Positions 7,114 through 14,527 of a stretch of DNA of 25,345 nucleotides are shown here, in pieces. Under the pieces are notes generated by a model. It had not been told where the DNA came from. It worked only from the letters and a program-made list of their open reading frames with translations, and made no database searches. Numbering within the stretch: the stretch's first letter is position 1; the number at the start of each line of letters is the position of its first letter. This DNA comes from a virus: the IMG/VR virus record IMGVR_UViG_3300009605_000129, positions 1 through 25,345 of that record; one strand, written 5' to 3'. Position numbers and translations under genes: made by a program.

Positions 7114-8463
7114 CTAGATCAAATACCAGTTGCTGTTATTGGAAATAATAGTAACTGCTTCATACAGGTGTTCGATATTGAAAGAAGACTCTCCGTCTAT
7201 GGTCTCTGAACTATAGGTGTCGATAGTAACTATGTTATCCCCCGTGGCTCTCTTGATCGTAAACTCTTCGCCCCCATTATCGACTGCCGTTGGCAGTGTT
7301 ATTGTAACTGAACTGCTTGATGAATCAACAAAAACTGCGTCATGAGTAGGTGTTAGTATTGCACTGTCTGTAATTGTTGTGTAACGTCGCCGGTGCGTGT
7401 GGTCTGGGTTTGTATCCGTAGGTATGGCTGTAGTTTGAGATGTTCCATCGTTAAAATATAGAGTCGGTACAGTGATAGCCCCAGCAGAGCTTATAGACGC
7501 AAGGACTGTGCCGATACTACTCTGCCATTCTTGCAAATTTGAGGATTGTAGGGCTGCGCTCTTGATTTTTAACGCCGTGGTGGAGGCCACTGCATTATAT
7601 AATACCATACCCTCAGTTCTGTCGAGATTGAAGAGTGCTGAATCTTTGTGCTTTACCCAAAAGCCCGTTGTATAATGAAGCAAAAAAGCGCTGTCGCTAG
7701 TTGCATACATTCCTACCGACCCATTGTTTCCATAAGCATATCCCTGACTGGGAATCTCTGTGAATGACGAGGGGGAATTCTTCAGTCCCAATCTCCAAGT
7801 AGGACTGCTTTCGTTATCAAGATAAAGACCAATTGTTCTGTCGAATGTATTATCTACATAAGCGTGAAAAATGTTACCAGCAGAAGTTCTAGTAAATGCA
7901 GTAGTTCCATCTACAGACAGATCTCCGGCAACGCTTAAATCACCCGAGAATTCACCGGTTCCATCGACTACTAGCTTGCTATCACTTACGCTCCATGTAA
8001 GCTTAGGATCATAAGAAAAAGATAGCTCCCCATCCCAGTAAGGAATAGCTTCATTAAGACCCACGCCACTAAGGTATGCGGCAGTTTCTTGTATGCTCTC
8101 ATCTGGAAAAATAATGCCGCTATAAGGAGTTACGCCATCCGCGTACCCGTCCTCGTTTAAGATAAATGCCTTTTCTGCCGGATATGTAATAAAAACTATA
8201 GACGCGCCCTCTAAAGAGATTTTACTTCCATCATTGCTACTTGATAAAATAATATCTCTAGATAGCGTATTGTCGCCAGATTTATATGTTCCTATCCCAA
8301 CTTCCCAACGACCAAAGTTTTCAATACCATAATAGGTACTGTTCCCGTCACCCACGCCCTCAGAGAAAGACTGAAACCCGGCTAAAGCCCCTCCAAGCGA
8401 CATGCTACCAAGGCCGGAAGTAATCGTGGTTTCTTTTACCCTACCTGCAAGAATCAAGGCCAC
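7114..8463 (-). CDS. Tail-fibre protein, RVKE/GFxSF-type N-terminus
   Basis: This 449-residue protein starts at GTG 8463 with AAGGAG 7 nt upstream. Residues about 7-95 are the fibre attachment-like module (R-V-K-E-T, G-L-G-S-M-S-L-G-G-A, GFQSFSEG, YYGIENFG, EVGIGTY, LSRDIIL, ITYPAEKAF) shared with the giant fibre at 1-4189. A shaft follows with IIFPDESIQETAAYLSG (about 117-133) and GDLSVAGDLSVDG. The C-terminal 85 residues (about 365-449) form the common fibre-end domain with VTITLPTA, GEEFTIKRATGDNIVTID, SETIDGE and the terminal SNNSNWYLI. The whole pattern is that of a trimeric tail fibre, and its terminal NWYLI marks a complete C-terminus. It lies between the 1809-residue fibre and the small-protein cluster. 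Confidence 0.8.
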   Translation of the reverse strand: MALILAGRVKETTITSGLGSMSLGGALAGFQSFSEGVGDGNSTYYGIENFGRWEVGIGTYKSGDNTLSRDIILSSSNDGSKISLEGASIVFITYPAEKAFILNEDGYADGVTPYSGIIFPDESIQETAAYLSGVGLNEAIPYWDGELSFSYDPKLTWSVSDSKLVVDGTGEFSGDLSVAGDLSVDGTTAFTRTSAGNIFHAYVDNTFDRTIGLYLDNESSPTWRLGLKNSPSSFTEIPSQGYAYGNNGSVGMYATSDSAFLLHYTTGFWVKHKDSALFNLDRTEGMVLYNAVASTTALKIKSAALQSSNLQEWQSSIGTVLASISSAGAITVPTLYFNDGTSQTTAIPTDTNPDHTHRRRYTTITDSAILTPTHDAVFVDSSSSSVTITLPTAVDNGGEEFTIKRATGDNIVTIDTYSSETIDGESSFNIEHLYEAVTIISNNSNWYLI

Positions 8464-8499
8464 ATCTCAACTCCTTAAGAATCAGGGGGAGACTACGAT

Positions 8500-11400
8500 T
8501 TAGAATGTCTGATTATCGTAGACGTTACCCTTGATATACAGGTTGCCGTCGCGGTCCAGATAAGCGACCATTTCCGTGTCATTCCACCACGTCTGTAACT
8601 TCGTGTCAGTGGGCGCATTAGCAATCACGTCTAGCACGCCTGTTGGAGCAAGTATAGCATTGCCAATAGAGATGCGTTTTTGGGACATGTCGCCAGCAAT
8701 GCAAGTTCCCAAGGCAATCTTGTTACTAATCTCTCCTCCACCAATAACCCTACTAGACCCACCAACTCCGGCGGTAAGTTCGATATTATACTCTCCAGTT
8801 ACTGATTCTAGAGCATTATCACCGATACCAATAGACCTAGCGCTGCCCGCAAACTGGCCAGCAGAATCACCGATGAATACGGACATTCTAGAATCATCAG
8901 CCCGATATCCAGCGCTTGAGCCAATAAATACCGAGTGGTCTGCGTTACTGGCTTCCCAACCGGCTCTATATCCCATGAAGTTGGAATAGCTACAGCTATC
9001 AACAATAGTAGAGTCAGTTTCGCTTGCTCCAGCTTCTGTTCCAATAAAGTTTGTAAAGTCGGAATTAGTTGATCTGTGCCCAGCTTTATATCCAAAGAAG
9101 TTGGTATAACAATTTGTAGAGGATATTGTACTAGTGTTGGTAAATACGTGGTTCTGACCTCCTCCACTATCGCAGTCTTGTATTCTCGGACTTCCCGCTT
9201 CAATATGATCACCAATATCTGCAATATTGATTTTACCTAATACGTCATCAGTACTTATCACTAAGTAGGAGTTGATATCACTTACAGTGGAAACAGAGTC
9301 TGCGTCTGCAAGCTCTTCAATATCTATATGGAATTCCTGATTGCCCAAGGATGTATTAAGCTCGCTGCGTAAGCCGTCGCCAGCGAGGATAACTATACCA
9401 GTAGTGCTACCCATGCTGGTTCCATCACAGAACCTAATGGAGCCTCTTAGATTCAAATCCCCCTTAAGTTCAGCTACCGGCCTTTCTGTTGATGGAACGT
9501 GATAGGAACAACTATTGCCCATTGGAGCAACGTGATGTCTAAGTGTAAACAAGGTATTTTCGTCATCGTTTGCGCCGGTAAAGACAAATGCCACTCCACC
9601 GGCAGGATAATCGTTAACTGTATCTATTTTCTCTATCAGGCTAGCTATTTTATCTGAGCCAAAGAAATCCTGATCGTGACCTAGCGTTAACTTATCGACT
9701 CCTTGGTCTGAAGTAACAGAAAATCTAGCTTTTGGAACATATAAATGTCTATCCGCAACACTCGGCCCCATAATGCCACGGAGCACAACGTTGTCTTCGT
9801 CAGAGCCAAGCATAAAGGTGTAATCAGTATCTACACCTCTACCTATGTCACCACCGCCAATAATAATACTATTCGTTAGTCCATCAGCGGCATTGGATAG
9901 CGCGGTATGTCCGATAGCAATGTTCTTGTGGCCATCAACAAGAGATTCGCCAGCGCTATTGCCGATAAGGAGGTTGCCATACCCAGCCTCTACTGCCACG
10001 CCAGCGTCAACACCTATAGCAAGATTATCATCACCAGTGGTAATCTGATTAAGGGCAGAGTGGCCCAGCGTGGTATTTTTAAATTGCCCCTGAGAAATTA
10101 CATCTGCTCTAGAATCTGGCGTATGTCTCCCAGCATATGTGTTTTTATTATCATCAGCATAAAGAAGGCTACCGTCAGTTACGTCCATTGAACTGTGGAC
10201 TAAATCAAACTCATGTCCCCCGTCGTCCATGAAGTATAGAGACTGTGTTTGATCTGGAACTACCTTTTCTTTAACGTATACCTTGCCGTATTCATCCGTT
10301 GTGGTATCTGGCTTTACGTCTTGCTGCTGAATGCTGATAGCTGCCGAGCCGGTAATTCCGCTTGATAACGTAAGCAACTCATTGGGCGTAGCCGTGTGTA
10401 TTCCAACGAATTTATTATCATTGTCTAGGGAAATGATGATTTTACTTGAGCCATGCTTCCAAAGAGACATATCTGCTCTTCGTGTCAAAACAGAATATTC
10501 AAGCTCAACACCTTCAGAGGACACCCCTAGAGGGTTATTATCAGAGGCCAACAGTTGCAAAGAAGCTTTATGCGTTCCGCCCAAAGTAGTATTACGGGCT
10601 ATAGTTTCTCCCGTACTCTGAATATTAAAGATGGTTTCTGGAAGGATCGCATAAGCTACGTTTTTAATATCATTAATACCCACTAGCCCCGGATCACTAG
10701 ACCTCATGACCGTTATTGCGTTGAGCGGGTGTGGCGAATCATCATAAGCAGAAATAGTTAATCTGTCCTTCTTCTGCCCTGTATATCCTACTACATCTTT
10801 CTCATCTATATTATCAATGCCAAATCCGGTAATATGGTCTCTAGGTGGGTCAAATTGCGTAGCTTGTTTCTTGTTCATCGTTCTCGTAACAAGCCGTTGA
10901 CCAACAGTAACGCCAGAGCCTAGGTGTGAGTAACTAACATGATAATCACTGACGCCGGAAGATATGAAATTGACATCTGTAACGTTAGCAATGTTGCCTT
11001 CTGGACCAATTGGGTTTGGCGTAATGTGTGCTTCCTGAGCAAGGTAAACAACGTTATCTGACTCAATTATAGACGATATGTCTGATGAGCCGTCTTGGAC
11101 GGTTTCCACAGCACAACTGCCACCGACAGAAGATGGTCCTTGACCTTCATGGCTGTATAGTGACATGCCTAACCTAGGAGCTTCATAACCATCAACAGTA
11201 AGATCAGTACCTGTACGCCCTCTAGTTGTGATCTCAAGAGGCGAGGCGGATTGACTTTCATACCTTGCGATTAAAACCTCATCTTGAGCAAGTAGGGTTT
11301 CGTCAGTATATGTGATGAACCATCCGGCATACATTAAGTCATCAGCAATCGAGCCTTCTGGCCAATTGCCTAGAGCTTGATAGGTCACACCCGCCCCGTT

Positions 11401-13929
11401 AGATGATATAACCATCTTGCCATTACCAAACGCATCATCGAATTTGGCCTGAGCCATCGCTACGCTATCGCTTGAAAAGACCGAGCAGGTGGTGGACGAA
11501 CCATCAATAAATTGAACGAATCTAATAGTATGACCAACATTATAAGGTTCGGCAATGTCTGGATCATACTGATCATTGTCTGCCCATATACTAAAGTCCG
11601 TTCCGGTGTGGTGGCCGTATTCCCGTCTTGGAGTATAATCCCATGCGAGGGTGCCTACAAGATTAGTGAGATCTGGCTCTATTGGATCGCTGGGGGCGTG
11701 ACCCGCCGGATACGGATAAAAGAAACTAATCTTGGTGAGGGAGGAAATGTTGTCATCAATGGAGGCTCGATCTGGCCAACCGGCGGCAATGGTGAAGAGT
11801 CTGTTTTGGCCCGCGCCATCAGTTAATGGCTTTATGGTAGGATTATGGTCATCATTACTTGCTATAATCTCTGATATAGCGCAGATGCCAACGCATTCCG
11901 GGAAACCTGTCGATGAATTTGTTGTTTGGTCCCACTGATAGCGGCCCGGTGTTACCGTCCATCCAGTAACACCAACCTCCAAGACCTTGGCGTTAAGAAT
12001 GTCGCATATTTCTGTCTGAGTTGCGTCATAAGGTATGTCAGGTGTCGAATGAATAACATCATCCCATTCTGTCCTAAATCTTATCTTCCATGACCCACCC
12101 GTTGCCGCAGTCCCGGCGTTGATGTAAAAGTAATCCGCAGTGAAGGGCGTGGTGTCATCGGTGTGCGAGCCGCCGCTGTCGTAGTTTCCCGGTGCCATGA
12201 ATGAATGAACGAAGTATTTTCTAACTTCGCTTCCGCTACCACCTAGGGTCAAAGCTGCGCCATCGCATGTAATCTGCGGAAGATCTGTATTAGCCTTAGT
12301 TCCAACAAATGTAACCGTCCACGACCCCCCGTCATTTCCGGTAACAGCAACGTCGTCCACTGCTATGTTTGAGAGAGCCTCAAGCGCAGTTTGAACTGTA
12401 GCCGAAGATGCATCAAAGGCAATAGCGGCAGTTGGGCCTTCGCCATCAAATGATAGAGTAAACGTTCCGCCGGTAGCATTAACCGTTATTAACTGAACTT
12501 CGTTCTGACCAGCCTCGCCAGTTCTAATAGTATCGTCAGTCTTTTGTATAAAGATACCATAGCCGGGGGAATGGCAATTAATCAGCGCAAGATTATCTCT
12601 GCCAATAACCCTATCTGTCTTGAGATGGCCGCTTGCAGCAATATGCACACTGATATTGCTATTCCACGACGATCTGGTATAGGGCGTATCTGCTTCTAGG
12701 CACTCCAAGGTGGTGTCTGGAGCGCGATACACCCACTCATAGTCTCTTCTATAGTTAGTACCGCTAGACTGAAGAACTATTCCGCCGCCCTCTATCTGCT
12801 GATCCTGCAAGAATCCACACGGAGCGCCGCCGGGATTACAAACATCCCCACTGGAAGCTAGATAGAGAGTTCTGCACTCATAAATGCAGCTATTAATCTC
12901 TTTATAGTTATACGTAGTAATGTCTGCCGTGCCACTAACAGAGATATTCTTAAAGAATCCATAATTCCACCTTAGTGGCTCAGCCCCCAAGTCAAAAGTA
13001 TCGGATAATTGAGGAACTATATTACCCTTAGAGGTAACTAATCCTTGGTCTCCAGAGGGAGCGTTGGTGCCAAATCCAATACTGCCGTCGCCGTCTAGGT
13101 ATACAACATCCGTCTTGCCGTAAAGATCAGTTGTCTTAGACGGGGTAGAGGACTGGATAGAGAGACTGGCATCGGCTGGATAATCTATCGTGCTGGAAAG
13201 GTACAGGCTCTTCCATCTCTTTGGTTCTCTACCAAGGTGATCATCACCGTATATACCCGTTCCCCCCTCTACTGGAGTTATGTCTCCAGATACCTGTAGA
13301 ACGCCAAAGCGATGGAGGGTATTTGTAGCAACACCCAATTTGAGATCCTTCAAATCCCCGAAAAGGAGGGGCGAAGGAGAGCCGTCGTCGCAATCCGCTA
13401 CGGGATGACTACCTAGGTAGAAAGTATAGTCAACATTATCGCCTATATAATAACCGGCGCCATGCCCAACAGCTATATTAAAATCGCCCTGCTTATTTGT
13501 TTGCAGGGCATGATTACCTAGAGCGACATTGCCGGAACCCAAAACGTTGCCAGCTATCGCATTATATCCCACGGCTGTATTGCTACTACCATAAAGATTA
13601 CAGCTTATGGCAAAAGAACCAATAGCGGTGTTTTTCGTCCCATCGTAGTTGTTGGATAGAGCAGAATAACCAAAAGCAGAGTTATCTGTACTACTGTATC
13701 CATCAAGATGAAGCTTGGATATGGCCGAATCACCGGCTCTGGTTGTGCGTGTGGCTACAGTGCCAAAGTTTTTAGAGAGTAGATCTTGATCAGCCGGGAA
13801 TAAATTATGGACTGAATCTACAATATCAAGCAGGTTATGCCTGACATCATTTGGAGAAATCTCCGCAGTAGCGTTATCTGGGATCTCTCTTTTTATATTG
13901 TCTACTATCTGTGTCTTAGATAGAATCAT
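8500..13929 (-). CDS. Giant tail fibre/adhesin with YadA-head-like beta-rolls
   Basis: This 1809-residue protein starts at an ATG 9 nt after the preceding stop, with TAGGGCG as a weak site. Residues 1-40 are the DVRHN-type module shared with the 296-residue fibre. Three blocks of N-T-A-(I/V)-G-x-x-A-type repeats (about residues 83-165, 1285-1377, 1606-1723) match the left-handed beta-roll of YadA-type trimeric autotransporter heads. Residues about 476-563 hold a beta module with NEVQ, GGTFTLSFDG, ATVQTALEAL and VTFVGT, a unit seen in many phage structural proteins. About 600-660 looks like a diverged second copy (SWKIRFRTEW, DIPYDATQTE, GWTVTPG). The far end has LQTWWNDTEMVAYLDRDG, a frequent fibre tip. 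No S74 chaperone domain or signal peptide is visible. Inferred role: a long trimeric fibre making the first contact with the host or an environmental surface. Confidence 0.85.
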   Translation of the reverse strand: MILSKTQIVDNIKREIPDNATAEISPNDVRHNLLDIVDSVHNLFPADQDLLSKNFGTVATRTTRAGDSAISKLHLDGYSSTDNSAFGYSALSNNYDGTKNTAIGSFAISCNLYGSSNTAVGYNAIAGNVLGSGNVALGNHALQTNKQGDFNIAVGHGAGYYIGDNVDYTFYLGSHPVADCDDGSPSPLLFGDLKDLKLGVATNTLHRFGVLQVSGDITPVEGGTGIYGDDHLGREPKRWKSLYLSSTIDYPADASLSIQSSTPSKTTDLYGKTDVVYLDGDGSIGFGTNAPSGDQGLVTSKGNIVPQLSDTFDLGAEPLRWNYGFFKNISVSGTADITTYNYKEINSCIYECRTLYLASSGDVCNPGGAPCGFLQDQQIEGGGIVLQSSGTNYRRDYEWVYRAPDTTLECLEADTPYTRSSWNSNISVHIAASGHLKTDRVIGRDNLALINCHSPGYGIFIQKTDDTIRTGEAGQNEVQLITVNATGGTFTLSFDGEGPTAAIAFDASSATVQTALEALSNIAVDDVAVTGNDGGSWTVTFVGTKANTDLPQITCDGAALTLGGSGSEVRKYFVHSFMAPGNYDSGGSHTDDTTPFTADYFYINAGTAATGGSWKIRFRTEWDDVIHSTPDIPYDATQTEICDILNAKVLEVGVTGWTVTPGRYQWDQTTNSSTGFPECVGICAISEIIASNDDHNPTIKPLTDGAGQNRLFTIAAGWPDRASIDDNISSLTKISFFYPYPAGHAPSDPIEPDLTNLVGTLAWDYTPRREYGHHTGTDFSIWADNDQYDPDIAEPYNVGHTIRFVQFIDGSSTTCSVFSSDSVAMAQAKFDDAFGNGKMVISSNGAGVTYQALGNWPEGSIADDLMYAGWFITYTDETLLAQDEVLIARYESQSASPLEITTRGRTGTDLTVDGYEAPRLGMSLYSHEGQGPSSVGGSCAVETVQDGSSDISSIIESDNVVYLAQEAHITPNPIGPEGNIANVTDVNFISSGVSDYHVSYSHLGSGVTVGQRLVTRTMNKKQATQFDPPRDHITGFGIDNIDEKDVVGYTGQKKDRLTISAYDDSPHPLNAITVMRSSDPGLVGINDIKNVAYAILPETIFNIQSTGETIARNTTLGGTHKASLQLLASDNNPLGVSSEGVELEYSVLTRRADMSLWKHGSSKIIISLDNDNKFVGIHTATPNELLTLSSGITGSAAISIQQQDVKPDTTTDEYGKVYVKEKVVPDQTQSLYFMDDGGHEFDLVHSSMDVTDGSLLYADDNKNTYAGRHTPDSRADVISQGQFKNTTLGHSALNQITTGDDNLAIGVDAGVAVEAGYGNLLIGNSAGESLVDGHKNIAIGHTALSNAADGLTNSIIIGGGDIGRGVDTDYTFMLGSDEDNVVLRGIMGPSVADRHLYVPKARFSVTSDQGVDKLTLGHDQDFFGSDKIASLIEKIDTVNDYPAGGVAFVFTGANDDENTLFTLRHHVAPMGNSCSYHVPSTERPVAELKGDLNLRGSIRFCDGTSMGSTTGIVILAGDGLRSELNTSLGNQEFHIDIEELADADSVSTVSDINSYLVISTDDVLGKINIADIGDHIEAGSPRIQDCDSGGGQNHVFTNTSTISSTNCYTNFFGYKAGHRSTNSDFTNFIGTEAGASETDSTIVDSCSYSNFMGYRAGWEASNADHSVFIGSSAGYRADDSRMSVFIGDSAGQFAGSARSIGIGDNALESVTGEYNIELTAGVGGSSRVIGGGEISNKIALGTCIAGDMSQKRISIGNAILAPTGVLDVIANAPTDTKLQTWWNDTEMVAYLDRDGNLYIKGNVYDNQTF
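8762..9113 (-). repeat. YadA-head-like beta-roll block 3
   Basis: Residues about 1606-1723 carry NFFGYKAG, NFIGTEAG, NFMGYRAG, VFIGSSAG, VFIGDSAG, IGIGDNAL and then NIELTAG. The units use F at the position where blocks 1 and 2 use A, so this block belongs to a different sub-type. The open plus- and minus-strand frames over this stretch are shadows of the repeat. Confidence 0.7.
9798..10077 (-). repeat. YadA-head-like beta-roll block 2
   Basis: Residues about 1285-1377 carry NTTLGHSAL, NLAIGVDAG, NLLIGNSAG, NIAIGHTAL and NSIIIGGGD, then TDYTFMLGS. The shared closing motif D-Y-T-F-x-L-G-S with block 1 suggests the two blocks came from one internal duplication. Confidence 0.75.
12241..12504 (-). 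other. NEVQ/ATVQTALEAL beta module inserted in the giant fibre
   Basis: Residues about 476-563 read NEVQLI, GGTFTLSFDGEGPTAAIAFD, ATVQTALEALSNI, GGSWTVTFVG and LPQITCDG. I recognise this as a self-contained module of about 85-90 residues that recurs, often in tandem, in phage and bacterial surface proteins. Here one clear copy is followed by one diverged copy near residues 600-660. Its role is not established; a beta-sandwich spacer is the simplest reading. Confidence 0.6.
13435..13683 (-). repeat. YadA-head-like beta-roll block 1
   Basis: Residues about 83-165 of the giant fibre contain successive 14-18-residue units: NSAFGYSAL, NTAIGSFAI, NTAVGYNAI, NVALGNHAL, NIAVGHGAG. This is the classic alternation of small and hydrophobic residues in YadA/Hia head left-handed parallel beta-rolls. 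The block ends with VDYTFYLGS, which recurs at the end of block 2. Confidence 0.75.
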
Positions 13930-13938
13930 TATCGCGCC

Positions 13939-14403
13939 CTACTTAAAGCTGATTTCTAAAGTATCCACATCGAACTTTACATTATCTCCTGTGTAAATGA
14001 TTCTTGGATTCGTTAGCTGGGCGTGCATTAATAAGTTGCCTTCACCAATAGTGGAGCTATCCACAATAGCAACGCCAGAAACCCATCCCCAATCACTTAG
14101 GGCCGGATTGAAGATGATTTGACCACTGTTTTTAACAGTGCCGCTACCAGCATCAAATTCATGCGGCCTGAAATTCCACGTAGTATTTCCGTCTTCAACA
14201 GGACTACCAAGGTCTACCCTGTCGTAGCCAGTACCTGAACCGCTCCAGCTAGAGGAAAATTCGGGAATAGTGCCGCCGTCATGACCATCAAGGGGGATAC
14301 CACTAGTTAACGCCACAGAGATATTACTTGGCTTTGGGAAAGATTGGCCTCTGAAAACATGGTGTATCAGGCCAGATTCTAGATAATCGGATAGAGCAGC
14401 CAT
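13939..14403 (-). CDS. Small phage tail protein, beta-rich
   Basis: This 154-residue protein starts at an ATG with a strong AGGAGAC site and is the first gene after the capsid terminator. It opens with A-L-S-D-Y-L-E-S-G-L-I-H-H-V-F-R-G, then a beta strand I-S-V-A-L-T-S-G-I-P and an insertion rich in S, G and D. A C-terminal half follows with W-G-W-V-S-G-V-A-I-V-D-S, G-N-L-L-M-H-A and N-P-R-I-I-Y-T-G-D-x-V-K-F. Proteins of about 130-160 residues with this plan (YLE..LI..hFR, hhVALytS, WG.V...GIyD, GNLL, TGD) are widespread in tail modules of aquatic phages. I know no firm function. Its place right before the giant fibre suggests a fibre adaptor or tip protein. Confidence 0.6.
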   Translation of the reverse strand: MAALSDYLESGLIHHVFRGQSFPKPSNISVALTSGIPLDGHDGGTIPEFSSSWSGSGTGYDRVDLGSPVEDGNTTWNFRPHEFDAGSGTVKNSGQIIFNPALSDWGWVSGVAIVDSSTIGEGNLLMHAQLTNPRIIYTGDNVKFDVDTLEISFK

Positions 14404-14450
14404 TGTTGTCTCCTATCATTTGTCCTAAAAATGCAAGTATTCTATAACTA

Positions 14451-14457
14451 TATACAC
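14451..14457 (-). promoter_or_regulatory. Candidate phage promoter, GTGTATA heptamer
   Basis: The minus strand reads TTATGTGTATATAGTTATAG, right after the T-run of the capsid terminator and about 47 nt before the ATG of the 154-residue tail gene. A terminator followed at once by this repeated heptamer is what one expects at a transcription-unit border. The promoter role is inferred. Confidence 0.45.
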
Positions 14458-14462
14458 ATAAT

Positions 14463-14493
14463 AAAAAAGCCACCCCCCGATATGGGGGGCGGC
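14463..14493 (-). terminator. Rho-independent terminator after the capsid gene
   Basis: On the minus strand the arms GCCGCCCCCC and GGGGGGTGGC form a 10-bp stem (one G-U pair in RNA) with loop ATATC, followed by TTTTTT. The second arm holds a T where the plus-strand version would give an A-C mismatch, so the hairpin is perfect only in minus-strand RNA. It begins 34 nt after the major capsid stop codon. Confidence 0.9.
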
Positions 14494-14527
14494 TCAAGAA
14501 CGGGTCTAGTTAGATCGCGTACTAGTA

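Noticed and set aside
7100-7130. Programmed -1 frameshift extending the 449-residue fibre
   Set aside because: No slippery heptamer is present in the overlap, and the fibre already ends in a standard NWYLI terminus. The downstream frame is reported only as an orphan.
8808-9224. Minus-strand frame of 138 codons
   Set aside because: It is a shifted reading of beta-roll block 3 of the 1809-residue fibre; the repeat keeps the wrong frame open.
8762-13683. CRISPR-like array or DNA-level tandem repeat
   Set aside because: The periodicity exists in the protein only; the DNA units are degenerate and have no constant repeat or spacer.
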